From: Axinella damicornis
Taxonomy: Eukaryota; Porifera; Demospongiae; Axinellida; Axinellidae
DNA length: 64,000 bases
Direction of reading: 5' to 3'
NCBI GenBank assembly: GCA_963931865.1
Contig: OZ007511.1
Span: 3,571,308 to 3,635,307 of the forward strand
In this document: one piece after another, positions 23,501 to 34,700 of the stretch
Layout of the letters: every line of letters begins with the position of its first letter
Numbering within the stretch: position 1 is the first letter of the stretch
The notes under the pieces: model-generated
Told to the model about the DNA's origin: nothing
What the model saw: only the letters and a program-made list of their open reading frames with translations
The model's database searches: none
Made by a program: the position numbers and the translations under genes

Positions 23501-26500
23501 ACTGATGGTGATGCTACAGATCATCGATGACGATCGCGTGGAAGGAGTGGAGCAGTTCACCGCTAATCTCTCACTAGTGCCTGGTCAGGTTGGGGTGGTG
23601 CTTGGTGCAGACACTGCAACCGTTGAGATCACTGATGGTGACGGTAAGCTACAGATCTAGCTGGGCAAATGGCTGTGCCATGAATGTTTGTGTATCCATC
23701 TCTTCAGCTGTTACCATTGGTTTTGAGAGTGAAACCTACCCAGCAGAGGAGGGGCAAGGCTCAGTGACAGTGTGTGCCAGAGTAATGTCTGGCGGTCTTG
23801 GTAGGGATGTGGAAGTGACACTTGTAACCCAGGATGAAAGTGCAGTAGGTAAGATTATACAGGATTCCTGTGCACTGATACGTACACTGTTTAACTCATT
23901 GTAACCAGACATAAAATGGAATTGGACTCATTAAGGGGATCAGCAGAGTAGGAAGAGCTGGAGAGAGGATTTTGTCTCTGATAGTGCTCTCTGTTGCAAA
24001 GTTATATGTTGCTGTATTATCGTGAGGCAGTCAAGACTGTGGTTCTTCACACTCAACTGGTTGTTGGTTTGGCATATCAATTCGCAAAGTCCTAGAGCTT
24101 GTGACGATGCATTTCCAACAGCAGAATCAAGTTGCTGTCTCGTGACACTGGAGAGAGTACTGGCAAATATTGGGTGGAACATTTAACCAGCTGACAATGG
24201 GTATGGTGTTTAGTCTGTGTTATTTATACCCTCTCTGCTTTAAATTTAAACTATTTCTGTACAAGAAATATGGGTGAGACGAAACTGTCGGAATTTGCCA
24301 CCATGATGAGCCCATAGCTACCCTTAAGTTAAGAGTCCAGAAATGCAATGGATACAGCCAGTAGCAACTCAACGCTAGTTTGATAGCTAGGTATTCCATC
24401 AATAAACATACAACACAAACACTAAAAAAACAGCACATAAGCACAGAGTAAGTGGCATACCTATTACACTTTATGCAAAAGGTACACATTAATCTAGGAA
24501 AGAATTCCATGGAGAGACTGCAAGAGTGTCGTATACAGATGTGTGGAGGCTTTTGGTTACTAATTAGCTCTTCCATGCAGCTGGAGAAGACTATCAGCCG
24601 CTGAGTGTTGACCTGACATTTGGAGAAGGATCAGAGAGGAGATGTGTGCAGATTGAGCTTGGGAATGACACAGTCTTTGAGGGACCAGAACAGTTCATGG
24701 CTCAGCTATCCACAGTTGAGGTGGTGGTGACCTTGATACCTGAGAATACAACAATCCTGATCCAGGACGATGATGGTGAGTGGATGAATATTCTTGTGGA
24801 GGGGACAATGTATAGAGACTACTGCATATACTGAATTCGTTCTCATTTTAGTTGTGACTGTGGAGTTTGATCCTACAACCTACGCCATCTCTGAGTCTGG
24901 CCTCTTTGCCAACATCACGATTGTGAAGCGAGGAGAGTCAACACAAGCAGTCAGTGTGGAGTTCACAACTGCAGACGACTCTGCAATAGGTTAACTGGAG
25001 TTAATATGTAGTTAGTGAGAGTTTAAGCAATAACTTAGTGGTCCTTAATAAACTGCAGCTGGAGAGGACTACACAAATACTTCACAGACAGTGACATTTC
25101 AGCCCACGGAGACTTCATTTATTGTGATGGTGCCCATCCTGGATGGCACTGATCTTGAAGGAGTGGAGCAGTTCACAGCTTTGCTATCACTGCCAGCTGG
25201 TCAGATTGGGGTGATGCTTGGTGCAAACATGGCCAATGTTGAGATTACTGATGACGACTGTAAGTCATTGATGCCACTAAGATTACCAGAATGATTGTAG
25301 CTATGTGCACTATTTTATGCATGCATTGTTGATATCTCCCTCTGCAGCTGTAACCATAGAGTTTGAGCCGACAAGTTACACTGTCTCTGAATCTGGTGGC
25401 TTTGCCAACATCACAGTGGTTAAACGGGGACAGTCAGCTCTTGCAGTTAGTGTACAGTTCACTACAGCAGATGGCACAGCAATAGGTGAGAATTGATCAT
25501 GAGAGTTGGCAGAATGATATTTAACTGCATGGCCGTCTTTCATTCTGCAGCTGGGGAGGACTATGCAAATACTTCACAGACAGTGACATTTCAGCCCACG
25601 GAGACTTCACAGATTGTGATGGTGCCCATCCTGAATGACACTAATCTGGAAGGAGTGGAGCAGTTCACTGCTATGCTATCACAGCCAGCTGGTCAGGTTG
25701 GGGTGATGCTTGGTGCAGACATGGCCACTGTTGAGATCACTGATGATGACTGTGAGTCGTTCATGATGCTAAAATCAGCACAGGAATGATTGTATGTATT
25801 AATTTTGATGTCTCCTTCTCCAGCTGTGACCGTGGAGTTTGATCCCACGAGCTACACTGTGTCTGAGTCTGGCAGCTTTGCCAACATCACAGTGGTGAAA
25901 CGGGGACAGACAACTCTAACAGTTAGCGTAGATTTCACTACAGCAGATGGCACAGCAGTTGGTGAGGTGTAATGATCATAGGAGTTGAAAGGATACTTAA
26001 CTCAATGTCATTCCCTCTGCAGCTGGAGAAGACTACACAACAACTTCACAGACATTGATACTTCAGCCCACAGAGACTTCACAGATTGTAATGGTGCCCA
26101 TCCTGGTTAATGATAGTCTTGAGGGGGTGGAGCAGTTCACTGCTATGCTATCACTGCCAGCTGGTCAGGTTGGGGTGACGCTTGGTGCAGACATGGCCAC
26201 AGTTGAGATCACCGATGATGACTGTAAGTTAGTCGCACAGATGAAGTAGTGGCTTGAACGGTTCCAAGCATTTTTGTATCCCTTCTCTGCAGCTGTGACC
26301 GTGGAGTTTGATCCGACAAGCTACACTGTGTCTGAGTCTGACGGCTTTGCTAACATCACAGTGGTTAAGCGAGGACAGACAACTCTTGCAGTTAGTGTGG
26401 AGTTCGCTACTGCGGATGACACTGCGATTGGTGAGATTTTATACAATTGTACTGACGTTGATACGTATACGTGACCTTTCCCCTTCTTTCGACAGCTGGA

Positions 26501-29500
26501 GAGGACTACACAACAACTTCACAGACTGTGACATTTCAGCCCACAGAGACCTCACAGATTGTAATGGTGCCCATTCTTGTTGATAATAATCTTGAGGGAG
26601 TGGAGCAGTTCACTGCTATGCTATCACTGCCAGCTGGTCAGGTTGGGGTGACGCTTGGTGCAGACATGGCCACCGTTGAGATCACCGATGATGACTGTAA
26701 GTTAGTCGCACAGATGAAGTAGTGGCTTGAATGGTTCCAAGCATTTTTGTATCCCTTCTCTGCAGCTGTGACCGTGGAGTTTGATCCGACAAGCTACACT
26801 GTGTCTGAGTCTGACGGCTTTGCTAACATCACAGTGGTTAAGCGAGGACAGACAACTCTTGCAGTTAGTGTGGAGTTCGCTACTGCGGATGACACTGCGA
26901 TTGGTGAGATTTTATACAATTGTACTGACGTTGATACGTATACGTGACCTTTCCCCTTCTTTCGACAGCTGGAGAGGACTACACAACAACTTCACAGACT
27001 GTGACATTTCAGCCCACAGAGACCTCACAGATTGTAATGGTGCCCATTCTTGTTGATAATAATCTTGAGGGAGTGGAGCAGTTCACTGCTATGCTAACAC
27101 TGCCAGCTGGTCAGGTTGGGGTGACGCTTGGCGCAGACATGGCCACAGTTGAGATCACTGATGATGACTGTAAGTTAGTTGCACAGACGAAGTAGTGGCT
27201 TGAATGGTTCCAAGCATTTTTGTATCCCTTCTCTGCAGCTGTGACCGTGGAGTTTGATCCGACAAGCTACACTGTGTCTGAGTCTGACGGCTTTGCTAAC
27301 ATCACAGTGGTTAAGCGAGGACAGACAACTCTTGCAGTTAGTGTGGAGTTTGCTACTGCGGATGACACTGCAATTGGTGAGAGTTAATGATTAGCAAATG
27401 AATTTTTGCGTGACCACTCCTAATGCGTTCTGCAGCTGGAGAGGACTACACAACAACTTCACAGACAGTGACATTTCAGCCCACGGAGACCTCACAGACT
27501 GTAATGGTGCCCATCCTTGTTGATGATAATCTGGAGGGAGTGGAGCAGTTCACTGCTATGCTATCACTGCCAGCTGGTCAGGTTGGGGTGGTAATTGGTG
27601 CAGTGTCAGCCACTGTTGAGATCACTGATGACGACTGTGAGTCATTCATGCTACTAAAATCACCTTATGATATTATTGTATGTATCTGATGTCTCCCTCT
27701 GCAGCTGTGACAGTGGAGTTTGACCCTACAAGCTACAGTGTGTCTGAGTCTGATGGCTTTGCCAACATCACAGTGGTTAAGCGGGGACAGACAACTCAGG
27801 CACTTAGTGTGAACTTCACTACAGCAGATGGCACAGCAGTTGGTGAGAGTTAATTGTATTGAATGTGAGAGTTGACCGAGCGATACTGAACTGGTATTCA
27901 CTCTGCAGCTGGTGAGGACTACACAGCAACTTCACAGACCGTGACGTTTCAGCCCACAGAGGTTTCACAGATTGTGATGGTGCCCATCCTGGATGATAAC
28001 AGTCTTGAAGGAGTGGAGCAGTTCACAGCTGTGCTATCACTGCCACCTGGTCAGGGTGGGGTAATGCTTGGTGATAACACTGCCACTGTCGAGATCACTG
28101 ATGATGACTGTGAGTCGTTCATGCCACTAAATTACCACAGGAATGATCATTGATGTCTCCATCTCCAGCTGTAACCGTGGAGTTTGATCCCACAAGCTAC
28201 ACTGTCTCTGAGTCTGGCGGCTTTGCTAACATCACAGTGGTGAAGCGAGGGGAGTCTACACTGGCAGTCAGTGTAGAGTTCAATACTGCTGTTGACTCTG
28301 CCGTCTGTGAGTATACCAAACAATGCAACAGTGATGTTGTCAGGTTGTATCACAGCTATCTCCTTCTACAGCTGGGGAAGACTACATGACCACTTCACAG
28401 ACAGTGACCTTTACACCAGCGATGACCTCGCAGGTTGTGATGGTAACCATCATGAATGATAACATGTTTGAAGGTGTGGAGCAGTTCACTGCTAGGCTAT
28501 CAGAAACAGCAGGCCAGAGTGGTGTGGTCCTTGGTCCAGCCATTGCTACTATTGAGATCACAGATGATGATCGTAAGTCGTTGACTGTGGCCCTTATACT
28601 ATAATTAAGATTGTTAGTTACAAAGAATTCTGCTGCAGTGTTATCTACTGCCAAATATTTAATGGAAATGATACCTCAGTGGACCCTGTCTACTACTAAT
28701 AATGAGATACCCCTACCGATTCTTACAAGTTAGCAACACAATGGAGTTACATGTACTGAAATAACTACTATTTTACTCATAGTGCAAACTTTAACTATCA
28801 CCACTTTCTTCTGTGGGTCTATATTGGTCATTATCTTTACTTCCTAGCCTCTCTACCTCCAATCACACCAACCGGTCAAGTGAATGACACAGCGGTTGGA
28901 GACCCGCTGATGACAGTTCCCCTCCGGGTGGATCCAACTCTGCTGGGGCTGGGAGCAGACACGCGTGTGTCTCTCTGCTATGAAGTTCATGGACGGTCCG
29001 GACAGAATTTCAATTTTGTGAGCGACCTATGTGTCTCCGTCAATGCTCACTATACAGTAGTCGATCCAAGCCTGGACATTAATGTTATTGATCAGATTGG
29101 TGTACGAGCTGTGGATAGTAACAATCAGTGTCACAACATTGTGGCTGATGTCAACGGCTGCAGAGCTATTGTGGACGGTGTGGAGAGAACATCAGCGTAC
29201 CGAATGGCACGAATTTCTGTGCGCAGATTCCCAAACCGTATCCGTATTGCTGTACCCAACTGTGAAGACCAGGATCTAGTCATGTGGGTCTTCTGCCAGA
29301 CTGGCACATTTGGTACTATTCAGTCTCCAATGATTCGATTCGTCATTGCACGTGGATTTAATCTCAACGAAAGTTCTCATGGGATCATAGGTGAGTCCAA
29401 ATGGGATATACGTATTTAAGCCTACTGCATGCTCCATCACCAGTTTGAAGTGCTGGATATGTGGACTATCATTTGAATGCTAATACAAAGGCAGCACAAA

Positions 29501-30034
29501 ATTGGTAATAGACAAAACAAGTGAGTTGTGCAGAAGTCATTGGGACAAGTAGATGACTACAAATCACAAGGTCTCAGTTAAAATGGCCATGCTAAAATGT
29601 TTAGCAGATTTCAAGATTTAGTTCAAACTGCAAACAAGTTATTAACCAAAATGCCCTTATTTAGTAATCAAAACATGATTGTGTCTTTATATTTATCTGA
29701 TGCAGGTCAGTTTTGGAACATTCCCATCTCAGTGGAGAGGTACTTGGGTCCGGCATTCGAGAACCAGGCAGCCTACATTATCACTGTTACCCACCCAGAT
29801 GCTCCAGGGCCCCGCAGCTTTGTCGGCCCTCTTGCAAGTTGGACATGGGAGAAGAGATACGAGCCTTGTCTCTATGTTGGCAGCAGACAGGCAGGCTCAA
29901 TTAGCGAGGTCGAGACTCCTAACGACCCTGTAATTGAGGGGCAGTACACAGACTATATTGTGGCAAACATGTTTGATTCAGAATACGAGTTTTCACACTT
30001 TGATATCTCAAGATGTGAGACTCAGCTAGGCTAG
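15448..30034 (+). CDS. Gene A: secreted multi-Calx-beta protein (28 exons, 1746 aa)
   Basis: Exons: 15448-15496, 15994-16167, 17409-17555, 18094-18294, 19090-19281, 19968-20186, 22792-22929, 23443-23643, 23708-23848, 24581-24775, then eight 138/201-nt pairs from 24852 to 28572, then 28848-29390 and 29706-30034. All 27 introns are phase 1; the sum is 5241 nt, open throughout. Order: signal peptide (MEGRSLLFPLLLLAVAG), a Cys-rich module (about 17-74), a linker module, a Calx-beta-like unit, eleven Calx-beta domains (about 191-1456) each cut in two by an intron, and an unassigned C-terminal region (about 1457-1746). Calx-beta domains are Ca2+-binding beta-sandwiches in Na/Ca exchangers, integrin beta-4 and sponge aggregation factors. 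No membrane segment is seen, so it is probably secreted. The second codon of exon 2 has an alternative acceptor 3 nt downstream. An adhesive matrix role is inferred. Confidence 0.85.
16443..16544. mobile_element. 102-bp near-perfect palindrome in gene A intron 2
   Basis: Arms of 51 bp start TTTTAAGGTAGCATTATACC and meet at GGGGCCCC with one mismatched pair and no loop. Such a structure would extrude as a cruciform or hairpin. Confidence 0.9.
17942..18030. repeat. Pyrimidine-rich tandem repeat before gene A exon 4
   Basis: About three copies of a 25-bp CT-rich unit (CTCCCCCTCTCTCCTACCT) lie 65-150 bp upstream of the exon 4 acceptor at 18093. They may supply or compete with its polypyrimidine tract. 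Confidence 0.75.
18094..20186 (+). CDS. Gene A exons 4-6: Calx-beta-like unit and first long Calx-beta
   Basis: Exon 4 (18094-18294) holds ALEPNETVSLTFDPEV and ends TITDVD, the layout of a Calx-beta second half; gene C exon 60677-60904 occupies the same place. Exons 5 and 6 (19090-19281 and 19968-20186) form one long Calx-beta: LTQREYTGSEESGSVQV in the first half, then ITFQPGNSD, GIVDDNVNEPVEFFAV and LCRIEDND. The closest relatives in the window are gene C exon pairs 54070/55027 and 60995/61761. Confidence 0.75.
18691..18778. mobile_element. Foldback element, TAGCC...CCCAG family
   Basis: Starts TAGCCTTTTCCCAGTGCC and ends GGACTGGGAACAAGGCTA. Inner arms carry AGCTTTTCATCGCTTGCAGT, as in copies at 31176 and 42582. 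Located in gene A intron 4. Confidence 0.85.
20991..21712. mobile_element. Element with ATTCC-repeat inverted termini in gene A intron 6
   Basis: Left end CATACCCGAACGTGAAATGG followed by GGAAT-type repeats; right end ATTCC-type repeats then CCATTTCACGTTCC and TTGGGTATG. Ends are inverted copies and each is flanked by GGTTCCCAG-like sequence. No transposase frame is seen, so it is probably non-autonomous. Confidence 0.7.
22160..22620. repeat. Dispersed repeat shared with 58450-58900
   Basis: Both copies contain GTCGGCCRCCATTGCTTGA, a GATTCTGACCA-like stretch, a second GCCATTGCT and end near TACCAGGAGYGCAGTT. An 18920-18990 fragment carries the same tail. Family unknown. Confidence 0.6.
22792..24775 (+). 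CDS. Gene A exons 7-10: two Calx-beta domains
   Basis: Exons 22792-22929 and 23443-23643 form one domain (PTSYTVSESSGFVNFTIVK, VEGVEQFTANLSL, TVEITDGD). Exons 23708-23848 and 24581-24775 form the next (YPAEEGQGSVTVCARV, FEGPEQFMAQLS, TILIQDDDG). Acidic DDD/DND ends and the E-x2-E motif are the usual Ca2+-binding features. The second pair is more diverged and has extra Cys (VCARV, RRCVQIEL), so it may contain a disulfide. Confidence 0.85.
24852..28572 (+). CDS. Gene A exons 11-26: eight near-identical Calx-beta domains
   Basis: First-half exons of exactly 138 nt start at 24852, 25348, 25824, 26293, 26766, 27239, 27705 and 28169. Second-half exons of exactly 201 nt start at 25059, 25551, 26023, 26496, 26969, 27436, 27909 and 28372. 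Each pair gives a 113-residue domain: TVEFDPTSYTVSESGGFANI, KRGQTTLAVSVEF, then AGEDYTTTSQTVTFQP, LEGVEQFTAMLSLPAGQVGV and TVEITDDD. Introns are only about 60-75 nt. The identical lengths and phase-1 borders make the array free to expand or shrink. Pairs 4 and 5 (26293-26696 and 26766-27169) are almost identical, introns included. Confidence 0.95.
26224..27376 (+). repeat. 473-bp tandem duplication of a Calx-beta cassette, plus a partial third copy
   Basis: Units 26224-26696 and 26697-27169 (intron, 138-nt exon, intron, 201-nt exon) differ at only a few positions. From 27170 a third copy of the first intron and exon runs to about 27376 and then diverges in the next intron. Intron identity shows very recent duplication or gene conversion. 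Confidence 0.95.
28848..30034 (+). CDS. Gene A exons 27-28: C-terminal region of unassigned family
   Basis: Exon 27 (28848-29390, 181 codons) starts after the last Calx-beta with a Pro-rich link (SLPPITPTGQV), then VSLCYEVHGRSG, FNFVSDLCVSVNAHY, IDQIGVRAVDSNNQC, ADVNGCRAIVDG, RIRIAVPNCEDQDLVMWVFC and MIRFVIARGFNLNESSHG. Exon 28 (29706-30034) adds FWNIPISVERYLG, RSFVGPLASWTWEK, CLYVGSRQAGSI and VIEGQYTDYIVANMFDSEYE, ending at a TAG stop. The even Cys pattern and beta-rich pattern suggest a folded extracellular region of about 290 residues. It might be the Wreath region described C-terminal to Calx-beta arrays in demosponge aggregation factors; I cannot verify that by eye. Confidence 0.8.
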
Positions 30035-30624
30035 CTTGCAGGAGACTGTGTGAACAGATCAAGCTAGGACTCCATGTTGTGTGCATGCATGCTATACACT
30101 GCATATGGAACAGGTACATTGCACTGATGTAGGTATTGCACTTAATTCTAACTGACTGCATTGTCTGTCATCAAATTCTGATTTGCAATTATGCCTTGAC
30201 CTTGAGCATTGAGTACTATGCTGCTATAGTTATTAGTCAACTAGACAGACTGCAGCATCATCAACCCAGAGTAGGGAGTGTCCCTGTGCTTCCTGTACAC
30301 GTGTTGCTGTGGTTACTGTGGTTCTCTTGGTTCCTAGAATCTCTTGGTTCCTAGTATCTCTTGGTTCCTAGAATCCCTTAGTTCATTACCTGTGGTTCCC
30401 TGCTTCCCTGTGTAGATGCATGTCCTGAAGATGCAGTCAATTTGGTCTGTATCACGCAGATGTGATACACACCACATATCGCTTACTTGTCATGACTAAA
30501 TGTCTATATTCATGTTTGCAACCTTAGACATGCAAACCATATAGCAATGACCATAATATATGAATTTCATTCTAATATGCTATATCAACTTCAGTTAGCT
30601 ATATATAGCTTTCCTGCACTGACA

Positions 30625-30709
30625 AGGCCTTCTCACCCCAGGGTTTGTCGCTTGCAGTACTTCCACCGTGTTAGTACTGCAAGCAACAGATGCTGGGGTG
30701 GGAACGAGG
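30625..30709. mobile_element. Foldback element (CTCACCCCAG type)
   Basis: Left arm GGCCTTCTCACCCCAGGGTT with CGCTTGCAGTACT, right arm AGTACTGCAAGC then GCTGGGGTGGGAACGAGG. The outer part matches 39858-39939; the inner part matches 31176-31277. Confidence 0.75.
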
Positions 30710-31175
30710 ACACTGTACTACTAACTATAATGGAACTTGATGATTCATTGTTAGGACTTCAAAGTTTAACATAACTGCCGTTATTTCATCACTAAATGCT
30801 ACTTTGATCAATCACTGGATCAAGCATTCTGAATTATCACTGTGGTTATCATGCTATTATGAAGTAATTACCAAAGTATCATTGGGTACAGGTACGTGCT
30901 GCATGAAAGCCCTTGGTTGTGAGAATAAGCAACAGGATGTTAGAGAACAAGGTGGATGTGCCACTACTGATGGAGCTGATACTAATGGAGGAATTACTAG
31001 TAATCGAGGAGCCACTATACTAATATGGACAAGCTAGTACTTTAATGGAGAGGCCGCTACTAGTAGACAAGCTAATGATATGGAGCAGCCACTAATAATA
31101 GGGCTAGAGTGTAGCTGCATCGATAGCATCAAAATGCCGGGTTGATGGTTGCTGCAGCCTGCAAGTAGTAATCTG

Positions 31176-31277
31176 TAGCCTCATACCCAGTCCCACGCCC
31201 AGCTTTTTTGTCGCTTGCAGTACGCTTTACTGTACTGCAAGCGACGAAAAGCTGGGCGTGGGACTGGGAACAAGGCT
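31176..31277. mobile_element. Foldback element, TAGCC...CCCAG family
   Basis: Starts TAGCCTCATACCCAGTCCC and ends GGGACTGGGAACAAGGCT, with arms of about 45 bp meeting at CGCTTTACTG. Confidence 0.85.
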
Positions 31278-31779
31278 GGTAATCTGGGGATCTGCTGTTA
31301 ATTAATGCTCTTAGAGCTGTAGCCTGCTATAGCATTTGCTGTGGAGCATGAAATAAGAATCTTGAGTGGAAGCCGCAAAAAATAGGTGCCCTTTGACTAG
31401 ATGGCCACACTCCCAGGGAGTTTACAACTGGCTAGACTGTGGAGCTTCAGTGCCAAGCTTAAGATGAGGAAGATATCAGTCACTGATGTCACTTTCCTTT
31501 CAACCACTTAAACTTCCCCATTTGCAGTTATGCATCTATCTGATGCCATGATGATTGTGCATGTTCCCACGTGCTGAATTAAGTGCAGTACATGTAGATA
31601 GACTGAATGTGGAGTGCTTTTGAGACTGCTGTATTTGTGGTTACAACTCAGATTGAAACCACAGCAGATAACTTACTAATGCAATATCCTGTTTTGGGCC
31701 AGCTGTATATACATGTTTATAGAACCAAACCGGCAGCTATAACTAAGTGCTCAAATAGTCTGTGTTGATCAAGAGCAAG

Positions 31780-34700
31780 ATGAAGTCCCTCCTGCTGTTT
31801 TTTCTACTTGCAGCTACAAAATCTAATGTCCAAGGTAAATTACAGTTTCTTTCTCACACTATATAGCTATATACATAGCTGGACCATCTCATATATATTG
31901 TGCACAATGTGTTATTGTCATGGTCTGCAAGAATGGGGGAAGAAAATACTTCAGTTTAGGTCAGCGGAGGTGATTCATGATCAATTGTTCTGCAGCTGTG
32001 CAGTTCACCTTCCGGCAGCCAATGTATATGTTCTTTGAGAATGTTGGTTCAGGACAGGTCTGTGTGGACAAAAGTGGGATCACAGAAGAGACCATTCGGG
32101 TCAGGATCAGCGGAGGTGAGGCTATAGTAAGTAGCTACACAACCATGCACACACAGTATTGGACTATACTTGCTGCATGACCACACACAGTATTGGACTA
32201 TACTTGCTGCATGACCACACACAGTATTGGACTATACTTGCTGCATGACCACACACAGTATTGGACTATACTTGCATGCTGCATGACCACACACAGTATT
32301 GGACTATACTTGCATGCTGCATGACCACACACAGTATTGGACTATACTTGCATGCTGCATGACCACACACAGTATTGGACTATACTTGCATGCTGCATGA
32401 CCACACACAGTATTGGACTATACTTGCATGCTGCATGACCACACACAGTATTGGACTATACTTGCATGCTGCATGACCACACACAGTATTGGACTATACT
32501 TGCATGCTGCATGACCACACACAGTATTGGACTATACTTGCATGCTGCATGACCACACACAGTATTGGACTATACTTGCATGCTGCATGACCACACACAG
32601 TATTGGACTATACTTGCATGCTGCATGACCACACACAGTATTGGACTATACTTGCATGCTGCATGACCACACACAGTATTGGACTATACTTGCATGCTGC
32701 ATGACCACACACAGTATTGGACTATACTTGCATGCTGCATGACCACACACAGTATTGGACTATACTTGCATGCTGCATGACCACACACAGTATTGGACTA
32801 TACTTGCATGCTGCATGACCACACACAGTATTGGACTATACTTGCTGCATGACCACACACAGTATTGGACTATACTTGCTGCATGACCACACACAGTATT
32901 GGACTACAGATGTACTTGCCGCTTCATTACACTATTGGAAACATACAGAGATATTAACCATCTCACTAGTACAGGGACAGATTGTGTGCCATCAGTATTT
33001 CCTGCTGAATGTTTATCCCCTTCATTTCACCACAGTATTGGACTATACTTGCATGCTGCATGACCACACACAGTATTGGACTATACTTGCATGCTGCATG
33101 ACCACACACAGTATTGGACTATACTTGCTGCATGACCACACACAGTATTGGACTATACTTGCTGCATGACCACACACAGTATTGGACTACAGATGTACTT
33201 GCCGCTTCATTACACTATTGGAAACATACAGAGATATTAACCATCTCACTAGTACAGGGACAGATTGTGTGCCATCAGTATTTCCTGCTGAATGTTTATC
33301 CCCTTCATTTCACCACTTCACTGATACCATATATAGACAGATCTGTATGTCCTGCTATGGTAGTAGTGTTTAGGTGAACATCTTACAAGCATCTAAATTA
33401 ACATTTCATTAGGAGTTGGACACTATAAACATGAACTACCCACAACACCCAAACACACCCATACACCCATGCACACATTTTGCAGCTCTGCAAGCAGAAT
33501 TGAATCGGACATTCATCGCAGATTTGGAATTTCCACCGACAGTGGATGAGAACTGCTCGTTATTTCCGATACGGGACAATCAGAGAAGAATGGAGGAGAC
33601 AGAAGTTCTCATGTTCTCTTTGAGCATCATTGACCCCGGGAATGGGACAGAGTTAGGGCAGTACAGCACCATCATGGTCAGCATCCTGGATGATGATGGT
33701 CAGTCCAGCATGCTGGATACTATTATGTATCAGCCAATGCCACATGGGGGGTATGCAAAATTAGCACATTCCCAGTTGTGTGGCATGTGGTCTGGGAATG
33801 AGGCTAGGAGCTGCTTAGCCTTGTTCCCAGGTTGCATGGAACGTGGTCTGGGAATGAGACTAGGAGCTGCTGTATACGCGTAAGTGACTGATAAGACGTC
33901 ATGTATTACCTGGGTGGTTGACAGGCAGCAAATGGTTATGGCAGTGTGCATGTACAGTATACTCCATAGGATTACTGTTGGTCCTCTCCCTGAGTATACT
34001 GGCTCTCTTCGACCCACTGTGTGTGCATAGTTGTGTACATGTACCGGTACCTACTTAGCTACTCTAGTCTCACCTCCACTAGTCCTGAAAATCAGAGCAT
34101 CAAATCACTCATTGTTCTACAGAGTGATTGCTGTGAATTGAAGCACCCTAACTGTGCCCAAATCTCCTTACCCTAGCTCCTAGAATAATGAGTGCAGTTT
34201 GTGCCAATCTTGGCTAAATTGGCATGTAATGGTTTCCAACATGCCCCAATTATGGCATGTGAACATTCCTGTGAGTAGATGTTCATATCTAATAGTCATA
34301 ATGACATTATTTATATAGCGTCAGGAGCTTTATTACTTAGCACTGCTCCATCAGTATTGCAGCAAAAACAAAAGTTAATGTGTAAGAAGTCTGATCGTGC
34401 TCAAGTCCCTCTTCAGCGTGTAGCTATGGACAATATTGAACCTCTACCTGTGTTTGAGAAAGGCCACAAATTGTACCTATCAGTCGAATTTTTATTGAGG
34501 GATTGAAGAACGAGGCTAACAGTAGCTATAGTGGCTATGGGTTTTATGCCCCAAGCAACCAAATTCACAAGCCACCAAATCTTCGAAACCAAGGACATGC
34601 TAGTAACATCATGAGCTAGTCTAGTGTACATGTCAGGTGCCTTGTTTCCTTGTTTCAAACTAGCTATATATCTTCCTGGAAACACAGGGAAGATACTCGG

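Larger units (their letters stand above)
30035..31779. other. Spacer between genes A and B
   Basis: About 1.7 kb without a supported exon. It contains two foldback elements (30625-30709 and 31176-31277), a short tandem of TCTCTTGGTTCCTAG units near 30330-30380, and the gene B promoter. No TATA box or clear poly(A) signal is seen. Confidence 0.5.

Noticed and set aside
32151..33186. CRISPR-like regular 38-bp repeats
   Set aside because: Units are directly tandem with no unique spacers and lie in an intron of an animal gene, so this is a minisatellite.
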